Shown here piece after piece: positions 15,685-24,353 of a stretch of 64,000 bases of DNA. The position numbers and the translations under genes were made by a program. Numbering within the stretch: position 1 is the stretch's first letter; each line of letters starts with the position of its first letter. The notes under the pieces are model-generated. The model saw only the letters and a list, made by a program, of their open reading frames with translations. It searched no databases and was not told the origin of the DNA. This DNA comes from Pseudorhizobium xiangyangii (GTDB lineage: Bacteria > Pseudomonadota > Alphaproteobacteria > Rhizobiales > Rhizobiaceae), in contig NZ_JAJAWH010000022.1 in the NCBI RefSeq assembly GCF_020531965.1, forward strand, positions 1 to 64,000, written 5' to 3'.

Positions 15685-15701
15685 GGCGAAGCCTTGGGCA
15701 G

Positions 15702-15938
15702 TCAGCCTTTGCGGATGCAGAAGCGATGGCCGTCGGCGGTTTTTTGGGATTGAAGAAGCTCGTGCCCTTCTTCGCGGCAGAAATGCGGGATGTCTATTCC
15801 CGCGAGCGGATCGCTCGTTTCGATGACGAGGTCTTCGCCGCTTCTGATTGTCTTGAGCCGACGGCGAGTTTTCAGGACCGGCAGCGGGCATTTGAGGCCA
15901 CGTAGGTCATAGACCTCGTGCGCTACCTCGGACATCAT
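15702..15938 (-). CDS. TusA-like sulfurtransferase
   Basis: 78 residues, a full-length TusA/SirA fold. The hallmark Cys-Pro-X-Pro motif is LRGLKCPLPVLKTRR (about residues 13-27), whose Cys carries a persulfide for tRNA thiolation or other sulfur transfer in the cytosol. DPLAGIDIPHFCREEGHEL follows the expected second half. The ATG overlaps the stop of the upstream L,D-transpeptidase gene (AATGATG), so the two are coupled although functionally unrelated. It converges with the CobW-type gene across 17 bp. Confidence 0.88.
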   Translation of the reverse strand: MMSEVAHEVYDLRGLKCPLPVLKTRRRLKTIRSGEDLVIETSDPLAGIDIPHFCREEGHELLQSQKTADGHRFCIRKG

Positions 15939-17224
15939 TCCCCGCCCCAGAACTTCCAGAATGGCTTTTTCCTGTTCTCGCCCTCGCTCACCGGTGGAGC
16001 CGCATAAGCAAGTGGGTTCTGCGTCGGGATCGGCACGGTCGTCGTCGAAGCGTCCGCAGTCGCGGTTTGTTCGGCAGGCGATGCGGCCGGTGTCTCGACC
16101 TGCTGCGGAAGTCGGTCCTGCCTCATCCGTTCTGCCGCGGTTTGCGGCCGCGAGGAAGTGGAAGCGAGCATGGTGCCTGCAGGCTTGCTCTCCGGAGCGG
16201 AGCGCTTCGCCACAAGAGCTTCGAACTCGTTCTGTTTCATCAGCTTGCCGGCATCGAGCGATGAGCCGGTCGGCGCATAGGCCAGATCGCGGCCTTTCCG
16301 CTTGTCGGCGACGATCGCCTTCCGTTCCGCTTCCGTGGGCTCATACCAGACCATTCCGTCCAGCTTGTTGACAGCCTTCTGGTAGGCAAGGTCATAGCTT
16401 TTCTGGTGGGAGGCCATGGCGACATTGAGGGACGGCGGCGTGGACATCGGGGGGCAAGCCGCTGCGCCGCTGCCGAACTGCTGGCTGCCGCTCAGTTGCT
16501 GGTTGAAGACGTACTTGCTGTCACAGATAGCAACATCCGGGGGACGCTTGGTCACCTCGAAGTTGTCGTAACCCACCTTCAGCATATCCCAGAAGTCGGA
16601 ATGTTCGCTATTGCGATGGCGAGCCATGTTTTCGGCCGTCATGCGGAACGGGAAGGCCTGCAGCTGAACGGACGTCTGGCCGCCCTTGAAAGCATCGCGG
16701 GCGAAGGCGTAGATCTCCAGAACCTGCTCGTCGCTCATCGAATAGCAGCCGGACGAAGAACATGCGCCGTGGATCATCAGGTTGGAGCCGGTGTGGCCAT
16801 TGGCTTGATCGTAGCGGTTCGGGAAGCCGGTGTTGATGGCGAGGTAGTATTTGGAATTCGGGTTGAGGTGCGCCGGTGTGAGATTGTAGAAGCCTTCGGG
16901 CGCCTGACGGTCACCCTCTTTCTTCTTTGGACCCAGTTTGCCCGACCAGGCGCAGATCTGGTAGCTGGCGATCACGTCGAAACGGTTATCAGCCTTTGCT
17001 TTCCAGACTTCCAGAATGCCTTCTTCCTTGAAGATGCGCACCATGATCGGTGAGGTGCGCGGCATGTTCTTCTTCTTCATTTCCGCGACGACGCGGGATG
17101 GCAGCGGGTGCTCCACCTTGTTCTTGACGTGGGAGAGGTCCACGGAATCGAGAGTATCGTTGCAGCCTGCAAGGGCAGTAGCGAATAGCAGGGCGATGGC
17201 TATGTTTTTCAGGCGCATAAGCAT
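15935..17224 (-). CDS. Lipoprotein L,D-transpeptidase (YafK/YkuD family)
   Basis: A 429-residue periplasmic lipoprotein with lipobox LAGC ending at about Cys21. The L,D-transpeptidase domain spans about 60-230, with the catalytic segment IHGACSSSGCYSMS (His-X-Xaa-Cys...Ser-Gly-Cys-Tyr). This family crosslinks peptidoglycan stems or attaches proteins to them. The segment after 300 is Pro/Ala/Thr-rich and probably disordered, ending KPFWKFWGGE. It is transcribed toward tusA. A 10-bp inverted repeat lies about 75 bp upstream of the start. The ribosome site is weak; ATG 17218 is an alternative start. Confidence 0.85.
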   Translation of the reverse strand: MLMRLKNIAIALLFATALAGCNDTLDSVDLSHVKNKVEHPLPSRVVAEMKKKNMPRTSPIMVRIFKEEGILEVWKAKADNRFDVIASYQICAWSGKLGPKKKEGDRQAPEGFYNLTPAHLNPNSKYYLAINTGFPNRYDQANGHTGSNLMIHGACSSSGCYSMSDEQVLEIYAFARDAFKGGQTSVQLQAFPFRMTAENMARHRNSEHSDFWDMLKVGYDNFEVTKRPPDVAICDSKYVFNQQLSGSQQFGSGAAACPPMSTPPSLNVAMASHQKSYDLAYQKAVNKLDGMVWYEPTEAERKAIVADKRKGRDLAYAPTGSSLDAGKLMKQNEFEALVAKRSAPESKPAGTMLASTSSRPQTAAERMRQDRLPQQVETPAASPAEQTATADASTTTVPIPTQNPLAYAAPPVSEGENRKKPFWKFWGGE

Positions 17225-17299
17225 GGACCACGTAACTGTTTACGGCGGACATAATCGGCACAACAACAGTGATAAATAAAGCGGTAATCTTTACATATT

Positions 17300-17342
17300 C
17301 TTAACCGCTTCGCCCCGTCTGTAAAGCATCGTAGCGGTTAAG
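17300..17342. promoter_or_regulatory. 10-bp inverted repeat upstream of the L,D-transpeptidase gene
   Basis: CTTAACCGCT (17300-17309) and AGCGGTTAAG (17333-17342) are perfect inverted copies 23 nt apart, between accA and the L,D-transpeptidase gene. This could be a two-half-site operator or a long hairpin terminating accA. No T-run supports the terminator reading. Confidence 0.4.
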
Positions 17343-17396
17343 TCACTCTGGTCAGCAATGTGGCCAAATTTGGCGCGTCCCGGGAATTTCCGAGAA

Positions 17397-18350
17397 TTAC
17401 AGGTTCCGTCCGATCTGCAGGAACTTCTGACGGCGCGCGGCCCTAACCTCGTCACCCGACAATTTGCCGAGATCCGCCAAGGCCGAGGCGATGACGTCGC
17501 CGGTGCCGGAAATCACCTTCTGCGGGTCGCGATGCGCTCCACCGGTTGGCTCCGGGATGATGCCGTCGATGATCCCCAGTTCCTTCAGGTCGTCCGAGGT
17601 GATCCGCATGTTGGTGGCGGCTTCCTTTGCGCGCGCGGAATCACGCCACAGAATGGAAGCTGCACCTTCCGGCGAAATCACCGAGTAGATGGCATGCTGG
17701 AGCATGTAGACGCGGTTTCCGGTGGCGATCGCGATCGCTCCGCCGGAGCCGCCTTCGCCGATGACGACCGAGACCATGGGTACACGTACCGCCAGGCACA
17801 TTTCTGTGGAACGTGCGATTGCCTCCGCCTGGCCACGCTCTTCGGCACCGACGCCAGGGTAGGCGCCTGCGGTGTCAACCAGAGTAATGATCGGCAAGCC
17901 GAAGCGGTCGGCCATTTCCATGACGCGGATCGCCTTGCGGTAACCTTCCGGTCGCGGGCTGCCGAAGTTATGCTTCAACCGGCTCTTCGTGTCGTGACCC
18001 TTTTCCTGGCCGATAACGGCGACAGGCTGGCCGCGGAAGCGCGCAAGTCCGGTCTGGATGGCCGCATCTTCACCGAAGGTCCGGTCACCGGCCAGCGGCG
18101 TGAATTCAGTGAACAGATTGGCCGCATAGTCGACGAAATGCGGGCGCTGCGGATGACGCGCGACCTGCGTTTTCTGCCATGCGTTGAGCCGCCCGTAGAT
18201 TTCTTCGGTCGCCTCGCGAACCCGTACCTCAAGCCGCGCGATCTCTTCCGACGTGTCGATGCTCTCGTCTTCGGCGGCTAGCTTCTTCAGCTCGTGGATC
18301 TTCCCCTCGAGGTCCGAGATTGGTTTTTCGAAATCGAGATAAGTCTGCAT
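17397..18350 (-). CDS. accA: Acetyl-CoA carboxylase carboxyltransferase subunit alpha
   Basis: 317 residues, the normal AccA length. With AccD it moves CO2 from carboxybiotin to acetyl-CoA, the first step of fatty-acid synthesis. The N-terminal coiled segment (MQTYLDFEKPISDLEGKI) and Gly-rich CoA/carboxybiotin motifs (GQEKGHDTK, GAYPGVGAEERGQ, IGEGGSGGA, EGAASILWRD) are all present. ATG 18350 is used; a longer frame would overlap the preceding xerD gene. It is transcribed in the same direction as xerD with a 40-bp gap. Confidence 0.96.
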   Translation of the reverse strand: MQTYLDFEKPISDLEGKIHELKKLAAEDESIDTSEEIARLEVRVREATEEIYGRLNAWQKTQVARHPQRPHFVDYAANLFTEFTPLAGDRTFGEDAAIQTGLARFRGQPVAVIGQEKGHDTKSRLKHNFGSPRPEGYRKAIRVMEMADRFGLPIITLVDTAGAYPGVGAEERGQAEAIARSTEMCLAVRVPMVSVVIGEGGSGGAIAIATGNRVYMLQHAIYSVISPEGAASILWRDSARAKEAATNMRITSDDLKELGIIDGIIPEPTGGAHRDPQKVISGTGDVIASALADLGKLSGDEVRAARRQKFLQIGRNL

Positions 18351-18390
18351 GAAATCCGTTTTCCGATCGTTTGGCTCTGGCGGCGGCCCT

Positions 18391-19335
18391 CTAATCCCGG
18401 TTTTTGGCCAGTTTTGCAAGAGGGTGGTGTGTTTGCACCAGTTGCCTCAGCCTCTCTTCGAGGACGTGGGTGTAAATTTGAGTAGTGGAAATGTCGGAAT
18501 GACCGAGCAGTTCCTGGACCACGCGAAGGTCCGCTCCGTTCTGAAGTAGATGGCTCGCAAATGCATGTCGCATGACGTGCGGCGAAATTACGGCGGCTCT
18601 AAGTCCTGCGCGTGCAGCAAGCACCTTGAGGTCGCGTGCGAAGACCTGCCGCGGCAGATAGCCATCCTTGCCGGTGGAAGGAAAAAGCCAGGGGCTGTCG
18701 TCGCCATCCGCCAGGGCCTTGCCGCGGGCCTCGCCGTACAGCGCCAATGCCTCGATGGCCGATCGCGACAAGGGAACGAGGCGCTCCTTGTTGCCTTTCC
18801 CGCGAATGATCAGGAAGCGTCCCTCCTGATCCAGAACCTTGACCGGCAGGGATACCAGTTCGCTGACACGCATGCCGGTCGCGTAAAGCAGTTCGAGCAA
18901 GGCGAGCATCCTCAGGCGGGAATGCTGGCCGGCATCGGGATCAGCTGCCTCCAAGGCTGCGCGATCGAGAAGACGCGTCACGTCGTCCTCGCTCATGATC
19001 TTCGGCAGTGACCTTCCTTTCTTCGGGCTGTCCAGGATAGCTGTCGGGTCGTCGCCCCGCAGGCCCTCCGCATACAGGAATTTGTAGAACTGTCGCATGG
19101 CGGACAACCTGCGCGCTTGCGAGCTGGCTGCAAATCCCTTCTTTCCCAAGGTCGAGAGGTAGGCGCTCAGGTCGGTGCTGGTAGCATTCAGGGCCGAGAT
19201 TTTCCTGGAGCCGAGAAAAGCGTGGAGATCATCGAGATCGCGCTGATACGACACCAGCGTGTTCCCGGCCGCGCCGCGCTCGGCGCTCATCATTTCCAGA
19301 AAGGCTTCGATGTGGGCTTGTGTCAGGTCGGCCAT
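18391..19335 (-). CDS. xerD: Tyrosine recombinase XerD
   Basis: A 314-residue tyrosine recombinase that resolves chromosome dimers at dif with XerC. The N-terminal SAM-like core-binding domain (about 1-90) is followed by the catalytic domain, with Arg in [12 protein letters not shown], Lys in the [12 protein letters not shown] hairpin, the HxxR motif in [14 protein letters not shown], His in [15 protein letters not shown], and the Tyr nucleophile in the same segment. The position upstream of accA and back to back with aroK-aroB is the usual chromosomal setting. This, with its length, separates it from island integrases. Confidence 0.93.
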   Translation of the reverse strand: MADLTQAHIEAFLEMMSAERGAAGNTLVSYQRDLDDLHAFLGSRKISALNATSTDLSAYLSTLGKKGFAASSQARRLSAMRQFYKFLYAEGLRGDDPTAILDSPKKGRSLPKIMSEDDVTRLLDRAALEAADPDAGQHSRLRMLALLELLYATGMRVSELVSLPVKVLDQEGRFLIIRGKGNKERLVPLSRSAIEALALYGEARGKALADGDDSPWLFPSTGKDGYLPRQVFARDLKVLAARAGLRAAVISPHVMRHAFASHLLQNGADLRVVQELLGHSDISTTQIYTHVLEERLRQLVQTHHPLAKLAKNRD

Positions 19336-19342
19336 CGGGGCC

Positions 19343-19498
19343 TCACTGCTGTGGTGGCGGGTTCAGGCGCTCGGATGGCACCCGTACCGTGACATCCCGT
19401 TCGCGCGGTTCCACCAGCATGACCAAGCCCCACATACTTCCGTAGATGAGTCCGGCGATGGCTGCGAGGACAAACAGGAAACGAAAGAGCGTTGGCAT
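19343..19498 (-). CDS. Small membrane protein (51 aa) between xerD and aroK
   Basis: A 51-residue protein with one transmembrane helix ([22 protein letters not shown]) and a polar tail rich in Arg, Glu and Pro that ends PPPQQ. It ends 7 bp before xerD and is probably co-transcribed with it. Small proteins of this type are conserved at this spot in Rhizobiales as far as I recall. No function is known to me. The ATG at 19498 is the last start that leaves the helix intact; an upstream extension would run into the aroK promoter. Confidence 0.6.
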   Translation of the reverse strand: MPTLFRFLFVLAAIAGLIYGSMWGLVMLVEPRERDVTVRVPSERLNPPPQQ

Positions 19499-19662
19499 GG
19501 GTCGAACTGTCCTTTTGCGAAATCCGCTGCCCGGCTCGCCAACTATATGTGAAATGCGGTTTCGACAAGCCGGGAGGCGCACAGGCGGGACTTTTCGCCA
19601 CGGCAACGACTTGACGCTGCGGGTCCATTTGTCGATACCATTTTCCAAATGGATCTTGGACG

Positions 19663-20256
19663 ATGACCGACCTTCTCATACCCGTGGCCGCGCCTTCCGT
19701 GGCTGATCAGGCTCGCGCCACGCTCGACAACCGCAACCTTATCTTCGTGGGCCTGATGGGCGCGGGAAAGTCCGTGATCGGTCGCATGGTCGCTCAAGCG
19801 CTCTCGGTCCCGTTTATCGACACAGACGTGGAGATCGAACGGGTCTCCTGCATGACGATTGCCGAACTCTTTGCGGCCTATGGCGAGAACGAGTTCCGTG
19901 CGCTTGAAACACGCGTCATCGGGCGGTTGCTGAAAGGCGGTCCTCGCGTCATCTCCACAGGCGGCGGTGCCTTCATCAACGAGAATACCCGCCGCCTTAT
20001 CAAGGAAGGTGGTATTTCCGTCTGGCTGAACGCGGATCTCGATGTTCTTTGGGAACGGGTCAACAAGCGCGACCACCGTCCGCTGCTAAAGACGGAGAAC
20101 CCGAAGGCAACGCTGGAGAACCTGATGAACCAGCGTTATCCCGTATATGCCGAGGCGGACCTGACGGTGCATTCCGGCAATGTTCGCAAGGAAGTCATGG
20201 TGAATAACGTCCTGTCGGCAATTGTCGGCCTGACGCAGAAAGGCGACGTGCAATGA
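19663..20256 (+). CDS. aroK: Shikimate kinase
   Basis: 197 residues. It phosphorylates shikimate to shikimate 3-phosphate in aromatic amino-acid synthesis. The P-loop is GLMGAGKSVIGR (about residues 29-40). Substrate-binding residues are in DTDVEIE and FRALETRVIG, with the STGGGAF motif at about 104-110 and lid Arg residues in KRDHRPLLKT. The N-terminal 20 residues precede the core. Its stop overlaps the aroB start by 4 bp (ATGA), so the two pathway enzymes are co-translated. Confidence 0.95.
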   Translation: MTDLLIPVAAPSVADQARATLDNRNLIFVGLMGAGKSVIGRMVAQALSVPFIDTDVEIERVSCMTIAELFAAYGENEFRALETRVIGRLLKGGPRVISTGGGAFINENTRRLIKEGGISVWLNADLDVLWERVNKRDHRPLLKTENPKATLENLMNQRYPVYAEADLTVHSGNVRKEVMVNNVLSAIVGLTQKGDVQ

Positions 20257-21386
20257 ATGCTCCTTCTCTCAAAGTCAGCGAGCGGTTGGTTCATGTTCCG
20301 CTTGGAGAACGGGCCTACGACATCCTCATCGGCCCCGGGCTGATTACGCGTGCCGGTGGCGAATTCAGCGCGCGGCTGAAGGGCCGTCGTGCGGCGATCA
20401 TCACCGACGAGCATGTCGGACCACGCTACCTCGCGTCCCTGATGGACAGCCTGCAGACCGATGGAATTGAAGCCGTTTCCCTGACGCTGCCGGCGGGGGA
20501 AAAGACGAAGAGCCTTGAATCCCTTGCTGCCGTGACGGACATGGTGCTATCGGCTCGTATCGAGCGCAACGATGCCGTGATCGCTCTGGGCGGCGGCGTC
20601 ATAGGCGATCTGGCCGGCTTTGCGGCGGGTATCGTCCGGCGCGGCGTGCGCTTCGTGCAGATCCCGACGTCGCTCCTGGCGCAGGTCGATTCCTCCGTGG
20701 GGGGAAAGACCGGCATCAACACGCGCCATGGCAAGAACCTCCTCGGCGTCTTCCATCAGCCGGATCTGGTGCTTGCCGACACGGGCGTTCTCGATACCTT
20801 GTCGCCTCGCGAATTCCGTGCCGGCTACGCCGAAGTCGTGAAATACGGGTTGATCGACAAGCCCGACTTCTTCGATTGGCTCGAAAAGCACTGGAAGCAG
20901 GTTTTCGAGGGCGGCCCGGAACGGATGGAAGCTATTGCGGTCAGCTGCCAGGCCAAGGCCGATGTCGTTGTCGAGGATGAACGGGAAACGGGGCGTCGTG
21001 CGCTTCTCAATCTCGGGCATACGTTCGGTCATGCGCTGGAGGCGGCAACCGGCTATGACAGTAGCCGGCTCGTGCACGGCGAAGGCGTTTCGATCGGTAT
21101 GGTGCTGGCGCACAAGTTTTCCGCGCGTCTCAACCTCGCAAGTCCCGATGACGCGAAACGCGTTGTCTCCCACCTTTCGGACGTCGGCTTGCCGACCGGG
21201 ATCAGCGACATCAAAGGCGAGTTGCCGCCGACCGAGGTCCTCATGGACGCCATTGCACAGGACAAGAAGGTCAAGAGCGGGAAGCTCACCTTCATCCTGA
21301 CGCGGGGCATAGGCCAGTCTTTCGTCGCGGACGACGTCCCTTCCTCTGAGGTCCTATCGTTCCTAGAGGACATGCGAACGAAATGA
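20253..21386 (+). CDS. aroB: 3-Dehydroquinate synthase
   Basis: 377 residues. It converts DAHP to 3-dehydroquinate, the second shikimate-pathway step, using NAD and a divalent metal. The NAD motif is GGGVIGDLAGFAAGIVRRG (about 111-129). Active-site and metal segments are PTSLLAQVDSSVGGKTGIN, FRAGYAEVVKYG, LNLGHTFGHALE and HGEGVSIGM. It is translationally coupled to aroK upstream and to the CorC-like gene downstream, each by a 4-bp overlap. Confidence 0.96.
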   Translation: MNAPSLKVSERLVHVPLGERAYDILIGPGLITRAGGEFSARLKGRRAAIITDEHVGPRYLASLMDSLQTDGIEAVSLTLPAGEKTKSLESLAAVTDMVLSARIERNDAVIALGGGVIGDLAGFAAGIVRRGVRFVQIPTSLLAQVDSSVGGKTGINTRHGKNLLGVFHQPDLVLADTGVLDTLSPREFRAGYAEVVKYGLIDKPDFFDWLEKHWKQVFEGGPERMEAIAVSCQAKADVVVEDERETGRRALLNLGHTFGHALEAATGYDSSRLVHGEGVSIGMVLAHKFSARLNLASPDDAKRVVSHLSDVGLPTGISDIKGELPPTEVLMDAIAQDKKVKSGKLTFILTRGIGQSFVADDVPSSEVLSFLEDMRTK

Positions 21387-22270
21387 CAGCAACTCCGGGC
21401 CTGATTTCGCGCGCAGCAAACGCGGTGATACGCGGCATCCTGCGCTGCACGGGTGCAACTCTTTCGTCGCCTACGCTCGCTCTTTCGAGCCACGACGATC
21501 TGCATGCCGCGCTGGACCTCCTGCATCAGACCGGAAGCTACGACAAGGCGGACCGGGACCGTCTGAGTGGATTGTTCGACCTCGAGGAGCTCGAGGTCTC
21601 CGACGTCATGAAGCATCGGATGGTCATGCGAGCGGTCAACGCGGACGATCCGCCGGAAGTGGCTGTCCGCGCCGTGTTGGAAAGCCCGTTCACGCGCATG
21701 CCGGTGTGGCGGAATTCGACGGAAAACATCATCGGCGTCGTCCATGCCAAGGATCTGCTGCGGGCGCTTGCGGAGCCGAATGTCGAGCCTGAAAACCTCG
21801 ATATCGTCAAGATCGCACAGAAGCCTTGGTTCGTTCCTGACAGCACGAGCCTCAAGGATCAGCTCAATGCCTTCCTTCGGCGCAAGGTGCATTTTGCGAT
21901 CGTTGTCGACGAATATGGGGAAGTGCAGGGTCTGGTGACCCTTGAAGACATTCTCGAAGAGATCGTCGGTGATATCGCCGATGAGCACGATCTCGAGATC
22001 CAGGGCGTTCGGCAGGAGGCAGACGGCTCCATCATCGTCGATGGATCGGTGCCGATTCGGGACCTCAACCGCGCGCTTGATTGGAGCCTGCCGGACGAAG
22101 AAGCGACGACGATTGCGGGCCTCGTCATCCACGAATCGAAGCTCATCCCTCAGGAACGCCAGGCATTTACCTTCTTCGGCAAGCGCTTCATCGTCATGAG
22201 GCGGGAGAAGAACCGAATCACGAAGCTGCGGATCCGGCCGGCCGATTCGGTCGATTCGCCGGCGGAGTGA
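21383..22270 (+). CDS. CorC/HlyC-family protein lacking the DUF21 membrane domain
   Basis: 295 residues: two CBS domains (about 60-180, with EVSDVMKHRMVM and FAIVVDEYGEVQGLVTLEDILEEIVGDI-type segments) and a C-terminal CorC_HlyC domain (about 195-285). Rhizobial homologues placed after aroB normally carry an N-terminal DUF21 region of several membrane helices. Here only its last part (RAANAVIRGILRC) and the linker LALSSHDDLHAALDLLH remain. The length equals E. coli CorC, a soluble magnesium/cobalt-efflux partner. The start overlaps the aroB stop, leaving no room for the missing part. I read this as an in-frame loss of DUF21. Confidence 0.82.
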   Translation: MTATPGLISRAANAVIRGILRCTGATLSSPTLALSSHDDLHAALDLLHQTGSYDKADRDRLSGLFDLEELEVSDVMKHRMVMRAVNADDPPEVAVRAVLESPFTRMPVWRNSTENIIGVVHAKDLLRALAEPNVEPENLDIVKIAQKPWFVPDSTSLKDQLNAFLRRKVHFAIVVDEYGEVQGLVTLEDILEEIVGDIADEHDLEIQGVRQEADGSIIVDGSVPIRDLNRALDWSLPDEEATTIAGLVIHESKLIPQERQAFTFFGKRFIVMRREKNRITKLRIRPADSVDSPAE

Positions 22271-22273
22271 CGC

Positions 22274-22558
22274 CTACCAGCGCGTCGGTTCCCCGGGTGC
22301 TGCTGCCTCGATCGCCAGCGCATGGAGGCCTGCATCCAGGACTGGCTTGAGAGCATCGTTGACGGCGCGGTGTCGTTGCAGGCGGCTCATGTCGATGAAT
22401 TTAGCCGATACGACACGCACGCGCATATGGGTCTCGCCTTCGCCGTCGAAGCCAGGCTGATGCCCGGCGTGTTGATGGCTCTCGTTGATCACCTCCAGCT
22501 TCTCGGGCGTGAAGCTCTCCTGGAGAATGGTTTCGATTCGGGTTTTGACGGTCGTCAC
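22274..22558 (-). CDS. BolA family protein
   Basis: 94 residues, complete BolA fold with a KH-like core. The helix TRIETILQESFTPEKLEVINES is followed by HQHAGHQPGFDGEGETHMRV, where conserved His residues and a Cys/His loop bind glutaredoxin-bound Fe-S clusters. The segment FIDMSRLQRHRAVNDAL is the family signature. BolA proteins act with monothiol glutaredoxins in iron regulation. It is convergent with the corC-like gene (3 bp between stops) and divergent from the J-domain gene. Confidence 0.9.
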   Translation of the reverse strand: MTTVKTRIETILQESFTPEKLEVINESHQHAGHQPGFDGEGETHMRVRVVSAKFIDMSRLQRHRAVNDALKPVLDAGLHALAIEAAAPGEPTRW

Positions 22559-22659
22559 CTGGGTCTCCGCGGGTCATAAAAAGGGCGTCCCAAAAACCAG
22601 CAAGAAAGCGGTTTGTCAATTCTTGTAGCACGTTCATCTGCACCCCATAATGTCGTCGT

Positions 22660-23286
22660 ATGAAACTGGACTCCAAATATTTCGATCGCATTCGGACGCG
22701 CCGGAAGACTCAGCAGGAAACTGCTGTCGAGGCACCTTCGTGCCAATGGGACGGGTGCGAAAAGCCGGGGGGCCATCGGGCGCCTGTCGGGCGCAACGCC
22801 GAAGGTCAGTTCTTCCTCTTCTGCTTCGAGCACGTGAAGGAATACAACAAGGGCTACAACTACTTCTCCGGCCTGTCCGACGGCGAGATCGCGCGCTATC
22901 AGAAGGAAGCCGTTACGGGTCACCGCCCGACCTGGACTGTCGGGGTCAACAAGTCGGTGAAGGATGCGCCGCTTCATTCCACGCTTCGCTCGGGGTCGGC
23001 TGCTTCGCAGCACCGAATCAAGGATCCCTTCAGTTTCGTGGCAGGAGGCCGGGCAAAGGGACCGCGGTACCAGACCGCAGGGCGCAAGCTGAAGACGCTT
23101 GAAGCCAAGGCATTCGATACGATGGGCCTTGGTGCCGCCGCCACATCCGCCGAGATCAAGAGCCGTTACAAGGAGTTGGTGAAAAAGCACCACCCGGATG
23201 CCAATGGTGGGGATCGCGGTTCGGAAGAACGTTTTCGCGCTGTGATTCAAGCATATCAGTTGTTGAAGCAAGCCGGTTTCTGCTAA
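22660..23286 (+). CDS. J-domain (DnaJ-class) protein
   Basis: 208 residues with a C-terminal J domain (about 148-207), the reverse of classical DnaJ. The HPD tripeptide lies in KKHHPDANGGD, and helices II-III read SAEIKSRYKELVKK and RFRAVIQAYQLLKQ. The J domain recruits DnaK. The N-terminal 100 residues include two Cys (PSCQWDGCEKPGGHRAP) that may bind metal together with FCFEH. This layout is common in Rhizobiales next to cobS. The ATG at 22660 is divergent from bolA. Its client proteins are unknown. Confidence 0.85.
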   Translation: MKLDSKYFDRIRTRRKTQQETAVEAPSCQWDGCEKPGGHRAPVGRNAEGQFFLFCFEHVKEYNKGYNYFSGLSDGEIARYQKEAVTGHRPTWTVGVNKSVKDAPLHSTLRSGSAASQHRIKDPFSFVAGGRAKGPRYQTAGRKLKTLEAKAFDTMGLGAAATSAEIKSRYKELVKKHHPDANGGDRGSEERFRAVIQAYQLLKQAGFC

Positions 23287-23347
23287 GCGATAACGCGAAC
23301 GGCAGAGGAAATGGCTGCCGGGCGGTGGCCCGCGCCTTGGAGAGATA

Positions 23348-24340
23348 ATGAGCAAGATCGATCTTGATATTTCAAACCTTCCCGACACCACGATTTCAGT
23401 CCGGGAAGTTTTCGGCATCGACACCGACATTCGGGTGCCCGCTTACAGCAACGGCGACCCTTATGTGCCAGATCTCGATCCGGATTACCTTTTCGACCGC
23501 GATACGACGCTCGCCATCCTCGCAGGCTTCGCACACAACCGACGCGTCATGGTCTCCGGCTTTCACGGGACCGGCAAGTCGACACATATCGAGCAGGTTG
23601 CCGCGCGCCTCAACTGGCCGTGCGTGCGCATCAACCTCGACAGCCACGTCAGCCGTATCGACCTTGTCGGCAAGGATGCCATCGTCCTGAAGGACGGCAA
23701 GCAGGTCACCGAATTCAAGGACGGCATCCTGCCCTGGGCATACCAGCACAACGTTGCGCTCGTCTTCGACGAATACGATGCGGGCCGCCCGGACGTCATG
23801 TTCGTCATTCAGCGCGTGCTGGAATCGTCAGGTCGCCTGACATTGCTCGACCAGAGCCGCGTCATCCGCCCACACCCGGCCTTCCGGATCTTTGCAACCG
23901 CCAACACTGTGGGCCTGGGCGATACCACCGGCCTCTATCACGGCACGCAGCAGATCAACCAGGCGCAGATGGACCGCTGGTCGATCGTTACGACCCTGAA
24001 CTATCTGCCGCATGACCAGGAAGTCGATATCGTCGCTGCGAAGGTGAAGAGCTTCGGAAAGACCGCCGAGGGCCGCGAGACCGTTTCCAAGATGGTGCGC
24101 GTCGCAGATCTCACCCGTTCGGCTTTCATGAACGGCGACCTTTCGACCGTCATGAGCCCGCGTACCGTCATCACCTGGGCGGAAAATGCGGAGATCTTCG
24201 GCGATATCGCCTTCGCGTTCCGCATCACCTTCCTCAACAAGTGCGACGAGCTGGAGCGCACGCTGGTTGCCGAACAGTATCAGCGGTCCTTCGGCGTAGA
24301 GCTGAAGGAGAGCGCTGCCAATATCGTATTGGGAGCTTGA
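23348..24340 (+). CDS. cobS: Cobaltochelatase subunit CobS
   Basis: A 330-residue AAA+ ATPase that, with CobT and CobN, inserts Co2+ into hydrogenobyrinic acid a,c-diamide in aerobic cobalamin synthesis. Walker A is [13 protein letters not shown] (about 73-85), Walker B is [16 protein letters not shown], and sensor segments include [17 protein letters not shown]. The N-terminal part carries the usual [10 protein letters not shown] lead. A 13-bp gap to cobT shows one operon. The start ATG follows AGAGATA. Confidence 0.95.
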   Translation: MSKIDLDISNLPDTTISVREVFGIDTDIRVPAYSNGDPYVPDLDPDYLFDRDTTLAILAGFAHNRRVMVSGFHGTGKSTHIEQVAARLNWPCVRINLDSHVSRIDLVGKDAIVLKDGKQVTEFKDGILPWAYQHNVALVFDEYDAGRPDVMFVIQRVLESSGRLTLLDQSRVIRPHPAFRIFATANTVGLGDTTGLYHGTQQINQAQMDRWSIVTTLNYLPHDQEVDIVAAKVKSFGKTAEGRETVSKMVRVADLTRSAFMNGDLSTVMSPRTVITWAENAEIFGDIAFAFRITFLNKCDELERTLVAEQYQRSFGVELKESAANIVLGA

Positions 24341-24353
24341 GGCAACAATCGGC

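Noticed and set aside
16406-17053. Open frames antisense to the L,D-transpeptidase gene
   Set aside because: Coding evidence on the minus strand (lipobox, catalytic Cys) is strong; the plus frame has no recognisable product.
17358-18281. 307-codon plus-strand frame over accA
   Set aside because: Shadow of accA; no ribosome site and an Arg/Asp-rich non-protein-like composition.
18391-19335. XerD considered as the missing island integrase
   Set aside because: Length, neighbours (accA, aroKB) and sequence fit the chromosomal dimer-resolution enzyme, and it is 6 kb away from the tRNA junction.
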